From the NCBI GenBank assembly GCA_018061265.1, contig JAGOUM010000025.1, positions 1 through 37,546 on the forward strand: a stretch of DNA of 37,546 bases, written 5' to 3'. Of this stretch, positions 6,471 through 16,066 are shown piece by piece (within the stretch, counting starts at the first letter, position 1; each line of letters begins with the position of its first letter). The position numbers and the translations under genes were made by a program. The notes under the pieces were generated by a model that searched no databases, was not told the DNA's origin, and saw only the letters and a program-made list of their open reading frames with translations. The DNA comes from Rhodoferax sp. Lineage in GTDB: Bacteria > Pseudomonadota > Gammaproteobacteria > Burkholderiales > Burkholderiaceae_C.

Positions 6471-9400
6471 CTAGTTGATATTCGGAACCGTCCTGAACGG
6501 GGTCTGGTTCAAGCCATCCGGTAGTGGGGCATCGGTACCTGCTAAATTGGAGTGTTCTTTTGCGTACAGTAGCGGCGCTAATCGAATCATCAGTCTGCTC
6601 CTGAGTTCCATGAGGTCGGGTTCGGACAACTTGAGGTCCTTCAGGTATTCGAGCAATTCACACTGCCCCGGCTGCCCAAACGCCAGGCGGTAAAGAGACA
6701 AAATCTTGAGCATTCCCGCGTAAACGTGATCCTCCCTACTCAGAGGCAAGAGCGGAACAATTCTTCTCAGCTTGGCGGTACCGTCGGGAAAGTGCCAGAA
6801 CGGAACCAAATCCGTCCTGTTTGGGACCAATGCAGCGGCGCCAAACAGATCAGACCAACCTTGATCGCAGCGCAACGTGGACTTGTAGCTTTCCACGACA
6901 CGCCGGCGCACCATATAAGACTGGTAGCGGTTGACACGTCCCTCCCTTTGCTCGATATCGATAGCATTCTCTGGCAAATTCCAATGCACAACATCGCTGC
7001 AATACCAGTGAAAGTCCAACCCCTCCTGACCGATCGACGTTGAAGTAAGCACAAAGGGGCGAAACGGCGAGTTGAAGCTTTCCCGAATGCTCACGACGCG
7101 TTTCAGGCCCGCCTCATCGCTGGTCTTTTGAGTGCCAAAAGGAACCGCGTAGTGGCAGCGAAGGTGGGTGTCGTCCTTCTGATCAACGCGCCAAAGCTTG
7201 ACGTTGGAGGGGTTGACGCCCAATGCGCTCTGGATGGCATCGACCGCCGCAGGAGCGTCATTGGAAGATGACAGCATAAACAGGTACTCGCTCAGCATTG
7301 CCTGCATCCCGCCATTCACGCAGTATTCGAGGATTCCATGCCAGTTCTTCCTCTTGGCAACCCTGCGAATAACCGCCCCCCCGCTCAGGCTGTTGAAGAG
7401 ACCCACGAACGATAGAGCCACCTTGCTTGCAAGACCAATCGGTATTTTCTCTTCTGGATAGGCTCCCTGCAAAGCCCGGTAAGCACAGACAGCGGGTGAA
7501 CCAATGGACAGCATAGCAAGGTAATGGGCAAGATCATCGGGCATTTCGCCCAATTTCTGTGGGTCTTTTTCGAATTGAGTTGCGATATCCGTCAACCGAC
7601 TGGTAACACTATCCGAGAGGTTCAACTTCCGCATCTCAGTCAGCCAGGCGTCGGACCAAAGCGTGCTTTTGCTGGCATCGGTATGAACTTTGCTATCAAG
7701 CAAGACAGGCGCAAGAAAATACCAGTGATTTTTTTGACCACCACCGCGATCAGTGGCTAAAGGCAACAGCAGCTCTTCGAAAAGCTTGGTTCGATCAGCT
7801 ATCAGCTGATCCAAAGGAACGTCTGCCTGTTCGAGTCTGGCATCAATAAGCACCTTCGACGGATAAAGCAGTGACCAGTACGCCAGATCCCCCGCGTCCA
7901 GCCTGATCATCCTGGAGGCTTCGCTCTGCCCATTATCCTCTTGGGAATCAACCTTGGAACCCTTCTTGCGCTTGAGAAAGTACCTGCTGTCACCCACACG
8001 CTTTCCCAAGGTCCGACGCTCCGACTCGTAGCTCAACAGGCCGCTCAACATTCGAGGGACCATCGCCCAGGCGGAAAACACAAGCGTCTTGCTGAAGCCG
8101 CCGTGTGCAGCGAATGGGCCTGCAAGTGGGTAGTGAGGAAGAGACGGTGGAACCCAAAGCAAAAGCTCTGGTCCAGGATTCTGGTCGTCTCCGAACAAGT
8201 GCCTTGTCAACATCCGGACCTTTGGATTCGGCGCATCTCTCGCAACGTTGAGCTGGAACTGATTGACCTTGTCTCGTGGAAGCCAAAGCTGTCGCGCACG
8301 TCCAACGGCGAGCGCCGCCACATCAGGATCGGTTTTAAACTGCCTAACAAGTTCGTCCTGCAACTTGTATCCAGTGCAGAACGTAAGCGGCCAAGCCGCC
8401 GACTTGAAGAACTCCATCATCTGCCCAGACATGCTTGTGCGGAGATTTTTCTCAAGTGTGACCACTAACCGATCAAGCTCAATGAAAGCTTGAATGTCAA
8501 GTGGCCTAAAGTCTTTGCATTCCAACTTGAGTTCATCCAACACATCGTCAACATTGGCAGCGATCTGGCTGCGTTCGGTTCGCGTAATTAGTGGACGAAG
8601 AATGTTTTCGACGTTCATCCTAGGCTGCTCGGAAAGTTGATCGACGGCAACATCCTTCTGCCTCAGTCGCAACATCTCGGACTGAAGCCGTTTCCGTGCA
8701 GGTTCGTATGCATCCAGCGGGACCAAATTCAAGAACGTCAAAATTTGCTTGAGACTGCCCAAGTGCCCCTGATCCACTTCATCGTCATTGGGTGTTGTCA
8801 CCGCCTTGAACGGGGTCGCGGACAGAAGCAGGACCTTGGAGCGCTGCTCGTTGTGAAACACCTGCTTGGCAATCAAGCCTTGATCGCTGTCTTCTGAATC
8901 CTCGATCAGTTCCTTGAATCGCTGAAACTCATCCAGGATAAACAGATCCGCACGCAGATTGGCGGCACAGCAGCCAACAAAAATCTGCCGAAGCCGACGC
9001 AGCACGCTGGCTTCATTGGGATTATTTTCAGTCATCCCCTGCATCGCAATCCTCCGGAGCAGCACCAACCAGGTTCCATCGGCGGGGCAGGCTTGGTCCA
9101 CAAGTTGGGCAAGCTTCGCACCAAACGCACCGACAATTTCTGGACATAGGGGAAGCAATTTGACGGTCGCAAGATCAGCATTCCATCGTTCGGTGTTCTC
9201 TACGCGGGCACGGAACAGGTCGGTAAGTCCGGCCTCAAGTCTCATCAAGTCTTGCTGAGCCAGTGACTCCGAGAAAACCCTCAAAATGGCCGCAAAAATG
9301 AGCAGACGCTCGCGCATATTCCCGCTGCCGGAGGTAAGGGAAAATGAAGTGCTCGGCGTCAACGAGCAGATCTCGAGTACAGCACCGTCGTCTTCATGAG

Positions 9401-9776
9401 TGTGTGATAGATCCACAACCTCAGCAAGCCGGGAAAATGATGGTCCTCGTACATATTTCGACTTGAGTTTCTCGGAAAAAACTGCCAGCTTCTTTCGATT
9501 CTCACCAGCAAGTGCCAGGTTGGAACAGATGTAGGTGACCCGCATCGGACGCGGCAGTGTCCACCCTGCCAGCAAACTGGCGATCACACCCCTCGCTACG
9601 ATGGTTTTGCCCAAACCGACTTCGTCGGCGACGAGCACACGACCCGAATGATCTTTCTCACCAAACAGACGTATGACCTCGTCGACCGTCGCACGCTGAA
9701 AATCTTTTAAACCACTCTGCGTCAAACGCAGCGCCTGATTCATTTCAATATTCCGCGGGGCGTCCAGTTTCCTCAT
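6471..9776 (-). CDS. Large SF2/SNF2-type DNA helicase (defence-type)
   Basis: This 1101-residue protein has a Q-motif-like start (GLKDFQRATVDEVIRLF), Walker A in VLVADEVGLGKTIVARG at about residues 47-63, motif II as FILDEFQRF near 280, and motif III as LLLSATPFKAV near 315. The C-terminal RecA domain carries TSTSIGQEGLDFHWY and QREGRVNRY near residues 915-945. Motif II is DEFQ rather than DEAH/DExH. Helicases of this build (related in style to SNF2-like DISARM DrmD and to stand-alone defence helicases) move on duplex DNA. No nuclease or methylase domain was seen in it. Its ATG overlaps the stop of the PLD gene by 4 bp (ATGA at 9773-9776), so the two are translationally coupled. A role in sensing or processing invading DNA together with the PLD protein is inferred. 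Confidence 0.9.
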   Translation of the reverse strand: MRKLDAPRNIEMNQALRLTQSGLKDFQRATVDEVIRLFGEKDHSGRVLVADEVGLGKTIVARGVIASLLAGWTLPRPMRVTYICSNLALAGENRKKLAVFSEKLKSKYVRGPSFSRLAEVVDLSHTHEDDGAVLEICSLTPSTSFSLTSGSGNMRERLLIFAAILRVFSESLAQQDLMRLEAGLTDLFRARVENTERWNADLATVKLLPLCPEIVGAFGAKLAQLVDQACPADGTWLVLLRRIAMQGMTENNPNEASVLRRLRQIFVGCCAANLRADLFILDEFQRFKELIEDSEDSDQGLIAKQVFHNEQRSKVLLLSATPFKAVTTPNDDEVDQGHLGSLKQILTFLNLVPLDAYEPARKRLQSEMLRLRQKDVAVDQLSEQPRMNVENILRPLITRTERSQIAANVDDVLDELKLECKDFRPLDIQAFIELDRLVVTLEKNLRTSMSGQMMEFFKSAAWPLTFCTGYKLQDELVRQFKTDPDVAALAVGRARQLWLPRDKVNQFQLNVARDAPNPKVRMLTRHLFGDDQNPGPELLLWVPPSLPHYPLAGPFAAHGGFSKTLVFSAWAMVPRMLSGLLSYESERRTLGKRVGDSRYFLKRKKGSKVDSQEDNGQSEASRMIRLDAGDLAYWSLLYPSKVLIDARLEQADVPLDQLIADRTKLFEELLLPLATDRGGGQKNHWYFLAPVLLDSKVHTDASKSTLWSDAWLTEMRKLNLSDSVTSRLTDIATQFEKDPQKLGEMPDDLAHYLAMLSIGSPAVCAYRALQGAYPEEKIPIGLASKVALSFVGLFNSLSGGAVIRRVAKRKNWHGILEYCVNGGMQAMLSEYLFMLSSSNDAPAAVDAIQSALGVNPSNVKLWRVDQKDDTHLRCHYAVPFGTQKTSDEAGLKRVVSIRESFNSPFRPFVLTSTSIGQEGLDFHWYCSDVVHWNLPENAIDIEQREGRVNRYQSYMVRRRVVESYKSTLRCDQGWSDLFGAAALVPNRTDLVPFWHFPDGTAKLRRIVPLLPLSREDHVYAGMLKILSLYRLAFGQPGQCELLEYLKDLKLSEPDLMELRSRLMIRLAPLLYAKEHSNLAGTDAPLPDGLNQTPFRTVPNIN

Positions 9777-11563
9777 TTCGTTGTCCCCAGGAATGTCTTA
9801 TATTGCTTCCACAAATGTTGAAATTTAACCGGTACTTTCACATTCATCGAATTGAGCCGGTTGAGCAGAATATCAATCCGTCTGAGCTGCTCTGGCTGGC
9901 GTGAAGCGCTTCGCAACAGTGACTCAAAGACCGGTCCACTGATCAGCTTGTTCAACGCCCCATCGCCCGCCGTATTGAAAGATCGGCTCAGGTCAATGCC
10001 AAACAGCTCTGCCCTATCACAATCCGGCTGCAACAGCATTTGAACGTAGGCCATGAACTTTTCCTGGCTATCGATCAACTCCGCGTAAATTTTCTGGTCA
10101 CGCCTGTCTCCACCTTCAATTTTCAACGCAGCCTTGACGATTCCCTCCCATGCCGCGTCAACGCCAATCACAATACGCAACCTAAGAAACGCGCTAATCT
10201 GGGTTGTGGCCATTCCGGACCAGACCAGCGGGGAAGAAAGCGGCTTGAATGAGCCAAACGAAATCTGCCCAACCTCGATTGCTGCGAGATGCTCTGGCGC
10301 AATATTTCTGAAGTCGGGCGAGAAACCAACTGAGCAGGTATAAGTATTTTCATCATCTGATCGGGCGCTAACCGTCCATTGCGTATTGATCAGTTGATGT
10401 ACAAGTTGACGGCGAACCTGGCTGTCAAGCGGTTCTTCAATTTCAGTCGCCGCCTCAAAGACATGGCGCACAAAGATCCCCGTTGGCTCTTCTGGAGACC
10501 CAACAAGTTCATGAATCGCCTGCTGGGGAGATAAATCGCTACCCGAACCGGACATTCGTAACATGAATTCGGTATTGCGTGGCAGCGCTGTTCCATCGCC
10601 TAGCGCTGCTGTCGTGGCATTTGCCGACCCGACATGCCAATGGGTTGTATCTCCGTTCTTGACAAAAATCGCCTTTGCATGAAGATTCTGAACCATGGCG
10701 TGGTCGAGATCATCGATATCATCCTCCCCACTAACAACGCGCTCACTGAGGCAATAGCACTCCCAGTCGGCAAGGCGGGCTTCACCGATGCGATTCATTT
10801 CTTCGGCGCGGCTGAATAACCAGCGATTTGCGGCCTTCGACTTCAGAAAATCGAGAGCTTTCGGGTGCAGAAACGGTGAAATTACAAGGATTGAATCGGT
10901 ACCGCGACCGAAGTTGATAGGAACGCGCCGATCATCCCCCAGCAGAGTTTCAAGCCGACCAAACCCAGGTGGCCTTGCCCATTGCACGAATGGCAACTCC
11001 TTTTTGAATGCCGAAAAGGCAACGGCAAAGTCCGGTGCTTTTGAAGCAAGTCCGGTCAAGAGGTCGATCAACCCATCGCTTTCCGCATTTCTTGCATCCC
11101 TAACCTCTCCCTCGAGGGTGACGGCCAGGTCCCAGCTGCGATCAAATGTGAGATTTCTTGAGAGGACAAGAAGCCGATAGCGCACCTTCTTCCTGGCATC
11201 GATGAAGCGAAGCAGCCAGATTTTTGGATGAAAAGAACTGAAAACCTCTCCCGGAACCACCGGCACAATGCAAGGCTCCAGGAGGGTGAAGAGACGGTTG
11301 AAGCTGTGCGGCGCACTGATGTTGCCCTGCTGAAAGAATACCTTTAGCCGGCCGCTCAGCTGGCCGATTGCTTCAAGCATGGCCATCTTCTCGCCCTTCA
11401 AGTCTCCTTCCAGTGTGCTGTCAAGGCATAGCGCCACTGGCAGGCAAAGCAGAGCGTCAAGATCGAGCGAAAATGTGGTTGCTATGGCATAGCTCAGTTC
11501 GAACCCGACAGGTGCGCGCAGGTTATCTCCGTAATCGATGCGATTTTGGTTTGGAACAATCAT
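9773..11563 (-). CDS. Phospholipase-D-fold protein (putative nuclease)
   Basis: This 596-residue PLD-superfamily protein carries two HKD-type half-sites. The first is SFHPKIWLLRF near residue 112 followed by LVLSRNLT near 137. The second is NLHAKAIFVKNGDTTHWHVG followed by SANATTAAL in the middle of the protein. In prokaryotic defence loci (for example DrmC of DISARM) this fold is usually a nuclease, not a lipase. The start chosen is the ATG at 11563, which overlaps the DUF6361 stop as ATGA (11560-11563) and gives the expected opening MIVPNQNRIDYGDNLRAP. A longer frame from 11641 would overlap the upstream gene by 82 bp and is less likely. The first half-site has H-x-K and S-R-N and the second H-x-K and GSAN, so catalysis is plausible. 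Confidence 0.88.
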   Translation of the reverse strand: MIVPNQNRIDYGDNLRAPVGFELSYAIATTFSLDLDALLCLPVALCLDSTLEGDLKGEKMAMLEAIGQLSGRLKVFFQQGNISAPHSFNRLFTLLEPCIVPVVPGEVFSSFHPKIWLLRFIDARKKVRYRLLVLSRNLTFDRSWDLAVTLEGEVRDARNAESDGLIDLLTGLASKAPDFAVAFSAFKKELPFVQWARPPGFGRLETLLGDDRRVPINFGRGTDSILVISPFLHPKALDFLKSKAANRWLFSRAEEMNRIGEARLADWECYCLSERVVSGEDDIDDLDHAMVQNLHAKAIFVKNGDTTHWHVGSANATTAALGDGTALPRNTEFMLRMSGSGSDLSPQQAIHELVGSPEEPTGIFVRHVFEAATEIEEPLDSQVRRQLVHQLINTQWTVSARSDDENTYTCSVGFSPDFRNIAPEHLAAIEVGQISFGSFKPLSSPLVWSGMATTQISAFLRLRIVIGVDAAWEGIVKAALKIEGGDRRDQKIYAELIDSQEKFMAYVQMLLQPDCDRAELFGIDLSRSFNTAGDGALNKLISGPVFESLLRSASRQPEQLRRIDILLNRLNSMNVKVPVKFQHLWKQYKTFLGTTK

Positions 11564-12762
11564 GCGAGTCCGATCTGGATATCTTTCAAAATAGTCCGAA
11601 CGTTTGACCATCGATAGTTCAATCGCCCCATACCTATCCATGTGTAATCCGGCGGCAACCGTTTCTTCAGCAAAGTTCTTTCCCCCTTATTCCATTCAGC
11701 CTGCTCTTTAACGAGCTGATCTAACAGGTCAACCTGCTTGCTCTCGCCCACCTCAGAGATCCATTTTTGGAGAAAAATTGTTGTACGACGGGGCAAACGT
11801 GCTTCCGTATCCGCTAACCAGTTATTCAGCATCCTTGAGTTCGATTGGACTGTGGAAATCCATTCCTGCCAGCTACTTTCATGGGATGCGACGAGATCAT
11901 CGCGCTCGTTGCGCCTGGCCAAAAGACAGTTGAATCGGAGATGAGCGCCGTAGATCAGCTCACTGAATTCCGCCGCCATTTTTAGCGTGTTGCGCGCTGC
12001 AGCAGAAAAAGCCAACTGCCTCTGCCCCCATTCTGCGAACAAATTGAAGTCGTGCCGACTGTCATCTAGTGCTTCATTCATCAGCCCATGCAGTTCAAAC
12101 TGCGTTGGGAAACTGTTGACCGGCCCCATGTGCAGGCGTTCAATCAAAAATGATGACTCCGAACGAGTCAACAGGATGCTCAAATTTTCGAACCACTCCG
12201 GTTCAAATCTGTCCAGTTTGACTCGGCTGAGTGGACGCAGCCCGTCTGGGTCGTCGTCCTCTGCTTGCTGCACGCAGCCAAACACAGGCTCAGGCACTGC
12301 GATTTCCCGCTGAAACTGGCCTAGGGAAACTGTCGTGTTGACAAGTCCCCAGACCCGCAAAGCCCCCCAGTAGACCGAGGATGGCAAGCGAGCGACACCT
12401 CCGGTGTCGATCTTTGTTGATCCAATGATGCCTGTTTCGCTCTCACCATGGAGTTTTGTCAGCACACGGGCCAGTTCGTTCTCTCGTTCACGCAGGTATT
12501 TGTCGAGTTTCGTTCTGCGTTGGTCAGATGTGCTGAGCAGGAGATAGTCCCGGATCATCCGTGGAACGGTGATGAGGTACTTCGCTCTCGTTTGAATCGT
12601 GGAAAATCCAGGAAACATCCGATCGGCAAAAGCATCGCGCAGCGCACCGATACCCAATTCGTCCAGCGTTCCAGGCTCATTGAGTTGACCCAAAACCTGC
12701 TTCACCCGATCCCGATCTGTCGAAGAAAAATCCACCCATCCGACCTGACTAATTAGGCCCAT
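11560..12762 (-). CDS. DUF6361-like protein
   Basis: The 400-residue protein opens MGLISQVGWVDFSSTDRDRV and continues with NEPGTLDELGIGALRDAFAD, RMFPGFSTIQTRAKYLITVP and RMIRDYLLL. This conserved N-terminus is the signature I associate with the DUF6361 family. The biochemical role of that family is unknown to me. The body has an acidic mid-section and helix-rich C-terminus with many Trp and Arg residues. The ATG at 12762 is preferred because GGAG lies nine bases upstream; the frame can extend to a TTG at 12777. Its stop overlaps the PLD start (ATGA). The fixed DUF6361-PLD-helicase order implies the three proteins work as one unit. Confidence 0.8.
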   Translation of the reverse strand: MGLISQVGWVDFSSTDRDRVKQVLGQLNEPGTLDELGIGALRDAFADRMFPGFSTIQTRAKYLITVPRMIRDYLLLSTSDQRRTKLDKYLRERENELARVLTKLHGESETGIIGSTKIDTGGVARLPSSVYWGALRVWGLVNTTVSLGQFQREIAVPEPVFGCVQQAEDDDPDGLRPLSRVKLDRFEPEWFENLSILLTRSESSFLIERLHMGPVNSFPTQFELHGLMNEALDDSRHDFNLFAEWGQRQLAFSAAARNTLKMAAEFSELIYGAHLRFNCLLARRNERDDLVASHESSWQEWISTVQSNSRMLNNWLADTEARLPRRTTIFLQKWISEVGESKQVDLLDQLVKEQAEWNKGERTLLKKRLPPDYTWIGMGRLNYRWSNVRTILKDIQIGLA

Positions 12763-12777
12763 TAAATTTATCTCCAA

Positions 12778-12895
12778 TCCAAGCTGTTTTCATTATTTTC
12801 ATTTGGTCATTCCAGCATCTTTCCAGCGGTTGAACACCGGCGCAACGCATACGAGTAGACAGTGTCAAAATGTAGAGGGTATCGAGGGCTCACGA
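12778..12895 (-). other. Gap between the AddA-like and DUF6361 genes
   Basis: This 118-bp gap is the only clear break inside the minus-strand gene train below the AddB-like gene. On the minus strand it contains a TTGACA hexamer about 95 bases before the DUF6361 start. No good -10 element was seen at 16-18 bp from it, and no hairpin with a T-run. Either the six genes are one transcript with a gap, or a weak promoter here lets the DUF6361-PLD-helicase triad be expressed alone. Confidence 0.35.
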
Positions 12896-15800
12896 TCAAC
12901 CTGCGGCCACCGCCACCATCTGCCCAGCCACCGGCAAAAACAACCACTGCCCCACCACCTTGCGCCCACTGCTGAGTTCAATCGCCTGGGCATAAGCCGC
13001 CAGTTGCCCGGCATAGTCACTGACCAATTCATCCCATTTGCCTGCCCCCAATGGCGATGATTTATGGTCAATCAGCACCCAGCCACCGGGTGTATCCAGC
13101 AGCAAATCAATCCGGCCATTCATGATTTGCCCGTTGGGCAGCTCCACCTTCACGGGCACTTCGGCCAAGGGCTTGCAGCCCGGCCAGTTTTGGCTGATAC
13201 AACCATGCAGCGCTTGTATTTGCCGGTGAACAGCCTCGGGGGCGATGTGACGCAACACGTCAAAGCCACGCAAAACGTTGCTGACTTCTGCCACGGTGAT
13301 GGGTTTGCTCACATCCGTAAAGCTGGTGGCCAGGCAGGCATGCAGGGCTGAGCCCAAGACACCCCACTCGATTTGCGCCGGGTTCGCCAAGCTGATGCGT
13401 TCACCCACCGCAATACTTTGGCCAGCGCGGGCGTCCACCCTGCTGGCTGCCGATGGGTTGGTGTAAAGCGGTAGGCGTGTGCCAAAGGCCTTGTCCGCAA
13501 ACCAGTAGACCGGTTGGCCTGCTTTTGGCTGTGGCTCACACTCAAGCGCGGGCGCCAACACCCAGTTCACAGTAGGCACTTGTTCGCCAGAAGGCAATTC
13601 AATGGCCGTGATGTCGTTTTCAGCTGAGGTATCTGATGGGCATAACCAATCGGCACCCAGCGACTCAAGCCAGGGTTCCTGCTTGGCGGTACTCAGGTGC
13701 GTCAACACCATGAGTTCCCGGGCGCGTGTCATGCTCACATACAGCAGGCGCTGCGCTTCAGCCGTGGCAGCGTTTTTGAAAGCGGTTGCGGTTTCAGTGG
13801 CCTCGATACGGTCAAGCACCGGGATGCCTTTGGCTTGTTTGCCGAACGGCCAGGGCCAATACCGGATGACGCGGTGGGCCAAGGGGTCAGAGGCCTGAAC
13901 CGCTTGGGTGGACACTGCGCTGATGCCCCAAAGGCGGCTGCGTGACTCATGGTCCAGATCTGCCAGGATGACCACCGGCCATTCCAGCCCTTTGGCGGCG
14001 TGGTGGGTCAGTAAACGCACGGCGTTGACACTGGGTTCAGCCTGCGCGTCTTGCTCTTCGGCAGCCTGGTTGGTCAACCAGAGCAACAAGCCTGAAATGG
14101 TTGCTGCCTGGCGGGTGCTGCTGCAGTTGTCTTCATACTGCGCCGCCATTTCCAGCAAGGTTTCCAGATTGGCCAAACGTTGTCGCCCGACGTTGGCATC
14201 TTGGCGCCATGCCAGCACGCGCTGTGATAACTGTCCCGCACTGATGACCCGTTGCAAAGCCTCCAGTGGGGACAGCAAAGGCAGTTCCTTGCGCAGTGAG
14301 GCCATCAATGACACCAGCGGATGGGCCTGGTCACCCGTTTCACGCCAAAGTGTTTTGCTGGCACCCTGCTGTGCCAGGTAGGTCAGGCGGTCTGCCAACC
14401 ATTCTTCCGGCTCGGCACCATCGGCCAGGGAAATGATCTCTGCCGTGGCCACCGTGTCTGCAGAGTCATTGAGTCGGCGCAGGCACGCCAATGCCAAAGT
14501 GGCTTCCGGCGTGGCCAACAAGCCTGGTCTGGAGGTGGCGACCGCCACACCGGCCTGGTGCAAGCCGGCGGCATATTCGGTGATCCGGCTGTGGCTGTAA
14601 CACAGGATGGCGATGTCACGCGCCTGCAGCTCACGGGCAAGCTGGGTGTCCTTGTCCGGAATCTGCATGCCAGATGCCAACAAACGGCGCACACCTTGGG
14701 CGATGGCGTTTGATTTTTCGGTGGCGTTTTTGCCAGAAACAGTCCAATGCGCCAGGGCGGGCTCTGCCAACACCTCTTTCCGCTGGGGTTGGAGGGCAAT
14801 TTCCTCTGAGGCCAACTCTGCTGCAAAAGTTTTGGTGAAGATGGTGTTGACCAAGTGCACCAAGGCCGGGCGTGAACGCCAGGAACTGCTCAGCACTTGC
14901 TTGCTGCCGCCCATGCTGGGCAGGGCTTGAAGAATGGACTGCATCAGCGCGGTGTCACTCCCACGGAAACCATAAATGGCCTGCTTGATGTCACCCACCC
15001 AGTAGGTATTGCGCGCCAACTTTGAGAGCTTCAGAAACAGGGCCAGCTGGATCGGGCTGGTGTCCTGAAACTCGTCCACCAACAACAGATCAAGTTCATC
15101 CTGAAGCACTGCCGCCACTTCGGGGTGGTCCAGCAACTGAAGCAGCAGGTGCTCTTGGTCGGTAAAGTCCACCACGCCCAAAGCGAGTTTGCGCACCCGG
15201 TAATGTTCCAGGGCGCCCTCGCAAAGTTCAAACATCAGCGTCAGGTACTGACGGATGTCTGCGTGCAGTTGCGGGTGTCCGTCACAGGCCCGTGCCAGGT
15301 CCAAAACAGGTTCAGCTAGCGGGAGCAACGCTTTTTCTGGGGCGTCTTTGGACAAGGCGACCCATTCAGACCAAGGTGGTGGGTTGTTTTTTAACTGGCG
15401 GGCAAATTTCTCAAGCTTTTCAATGAAGTTAGCGGTGTTTTTCTTGGGCTTGGCATCGGCCAGCACGGCATTTTTGAGTTGCGGCAAAGCCAGTTGAATG
15501 GCTTGGTACAAATCTTCGGTGAGCGTGGTCCGTAGCGGTGCAGAAAACTGCGCCAGCAGCTCATCTGCGTTGTATTGGGCAAAGCCTTGCAGTTGGGCGG
15601 CCGCAATGTTGTTGCCTCGCGCCTGTGAAACCAGGGTCTTGAGGTCCTGGGTCCAGTCCTCAATGCCCAGCAAATTAGCCAGGCGCGACAGGGTGGCAAC
15701 CTGCTGGCCTGTTTGTGCAGCGTGGATGGCTTCGCGCACCAGCACGGTTGCCTGACCGTCTTCAATGACTTGTTGACGCGTGGGCATGCCTGCTTCAAAG

Positions 15801-16066
15801 GCAAAGCGTTCCAGCAACGCGCCGCAGACGCTGTTGACCGTGCCAATACTGGCTTGGCCCATGGCGTTGGCCATGCCAATGTCACCCTGCTGCAAGAGGT
15901 GCTGACGCACGCGTTCTCGCAATTCTGTGGCGGCTTTTTTGGTGAAGGTGGTGGCCAGCACCCCTGCAGGTCTGACGTTGCCGTCTTTGAGCAATTGGCT
16001 CAGGGTCTGGGTCAGCGTAAAAGTTTTGCCGCTGCCAGCCCCGGCGCTGATGAATGTCAGACTCAT
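12896..16066 (-). CDS. AddA/RecB-like UvrD-family helicase with C-terminal nuclease
   Basis: This 1056-residue SF1A helicase-nuclease has Walker A SAGAGSGKT at about residues 7-15, motif Ia FTKKAATELRERV, motif II LLLVDEFQDTSPIQ near 325-340, WVGDIKQAIYGFRGSD just after, motif V LTHHAAKGLEWPVVI, and motif VI LLYVSMTRAREL near 775. The last 200 residues carry a RecB-type PD-(D/E)XK nuclease: GSALHACLA, GRIDLLLD, WVLIDHKSS near 1000 and YAGQLAAYAQAI. It should unwind and degrade DNA from ends together with the AddB-like protein encoded just upstream. The ATG at 16066 overlaps the AddB-like stop as ATGA (16063-16066) and is preferred over a TTG at 16081. This could be an island-borne AddAB-type repair enzyme or a defence effector. 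Confidence 0.9.
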   Translation of the reverse strand: MSLTFISAGAGSGKTFTLTQTLSQLLKDGNVRPAGVLATTFTKKAATELRERVRQHLLQQGDIGMANAMGQASIGTVNSVCGALLERFAFEAGMPTRQQVIEDGQATVLVREAIHAAQTGQQVATLSRLANLLGIEDWTQDLKTLVSQARGNNIAAAQLQGFAQYNADELLAQFSAPLRTTLTEDLYQAIQLALPQLKNAVLADAKPKKNTANFIEKLEKFARQLKNNPPPWSEWVALSKDAPEKALLPLAEPVLDLARACDGHPQLHADIRQYLTLMFELCEGALEHYRVRKLALGVVDFTDQEHLLLQLLDHPEVAAVLQDELDLLLVDEFQDTSPIQLALFLKLSKLARNTYWVGDIKQAIYGFRGSDTALMQSILQALPSMGGSKQVLSSSWRSRPALVHLVNTIFTKTFAAELASEEIALQPQRKEVLAEPALAHWTVSGKNATEKSNAIAQGVRRLLASGMQIPDKDTQLARELQARDIAILCYSHSRITEYAAGLHQAGVAVATSRPGLLATPEATLALACLRRLNDSADTVATAEIISLADGAEPEEWLADRLTYLAQQGASKTLWRETGDQAHPLVSLMASLRKELPLLSPLEALQRVISAGQLSQRVLAWRQDANVGRQRLANLETLLEMAAQYEDNCSSTRQAATISGLLLWLTNQAAEEQDAQAEPSVNAVRLLTHHAAKGLEWPVVILADLDHESRSRLWGISAVSTQAVQASDPLAHRVIRYWPWPFGKQAKGIPVLDRIEATETATAFKNAATAEAQRLLYVSMTRARELMVLTHLSTAKQEPWLESLGADWLCPSDTSAENDITAIELPSGEQVPTVNWVLAPALECEPQPKAGQPVYWFADKAFGTRLPLYTNPSAASRVDARAGQSIAVGERISLANPAQIEWGVLGSALHACLATSFTDVSKPITVAEVSNVLRGFDVLRHIAPEAVHRQIQALHGCISQNWPGCKPLAEVPVKVELPNGQIMNGRIDLLLDTPGGWVLIDHKSSPLGAGKWDELVSDYAGQLAAYAQAIELSSGRKVVGQWLFLPVAGQMVAVAAG

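Noticed and set aside
6471-12762. Assignment as a complete DISARM system
   Set aside because: A PLD protein and an SNF2-like helicase are present, but no DNA methyltransferase, DrmA-like or DUF1998 (DrmB) gene was found in the window.
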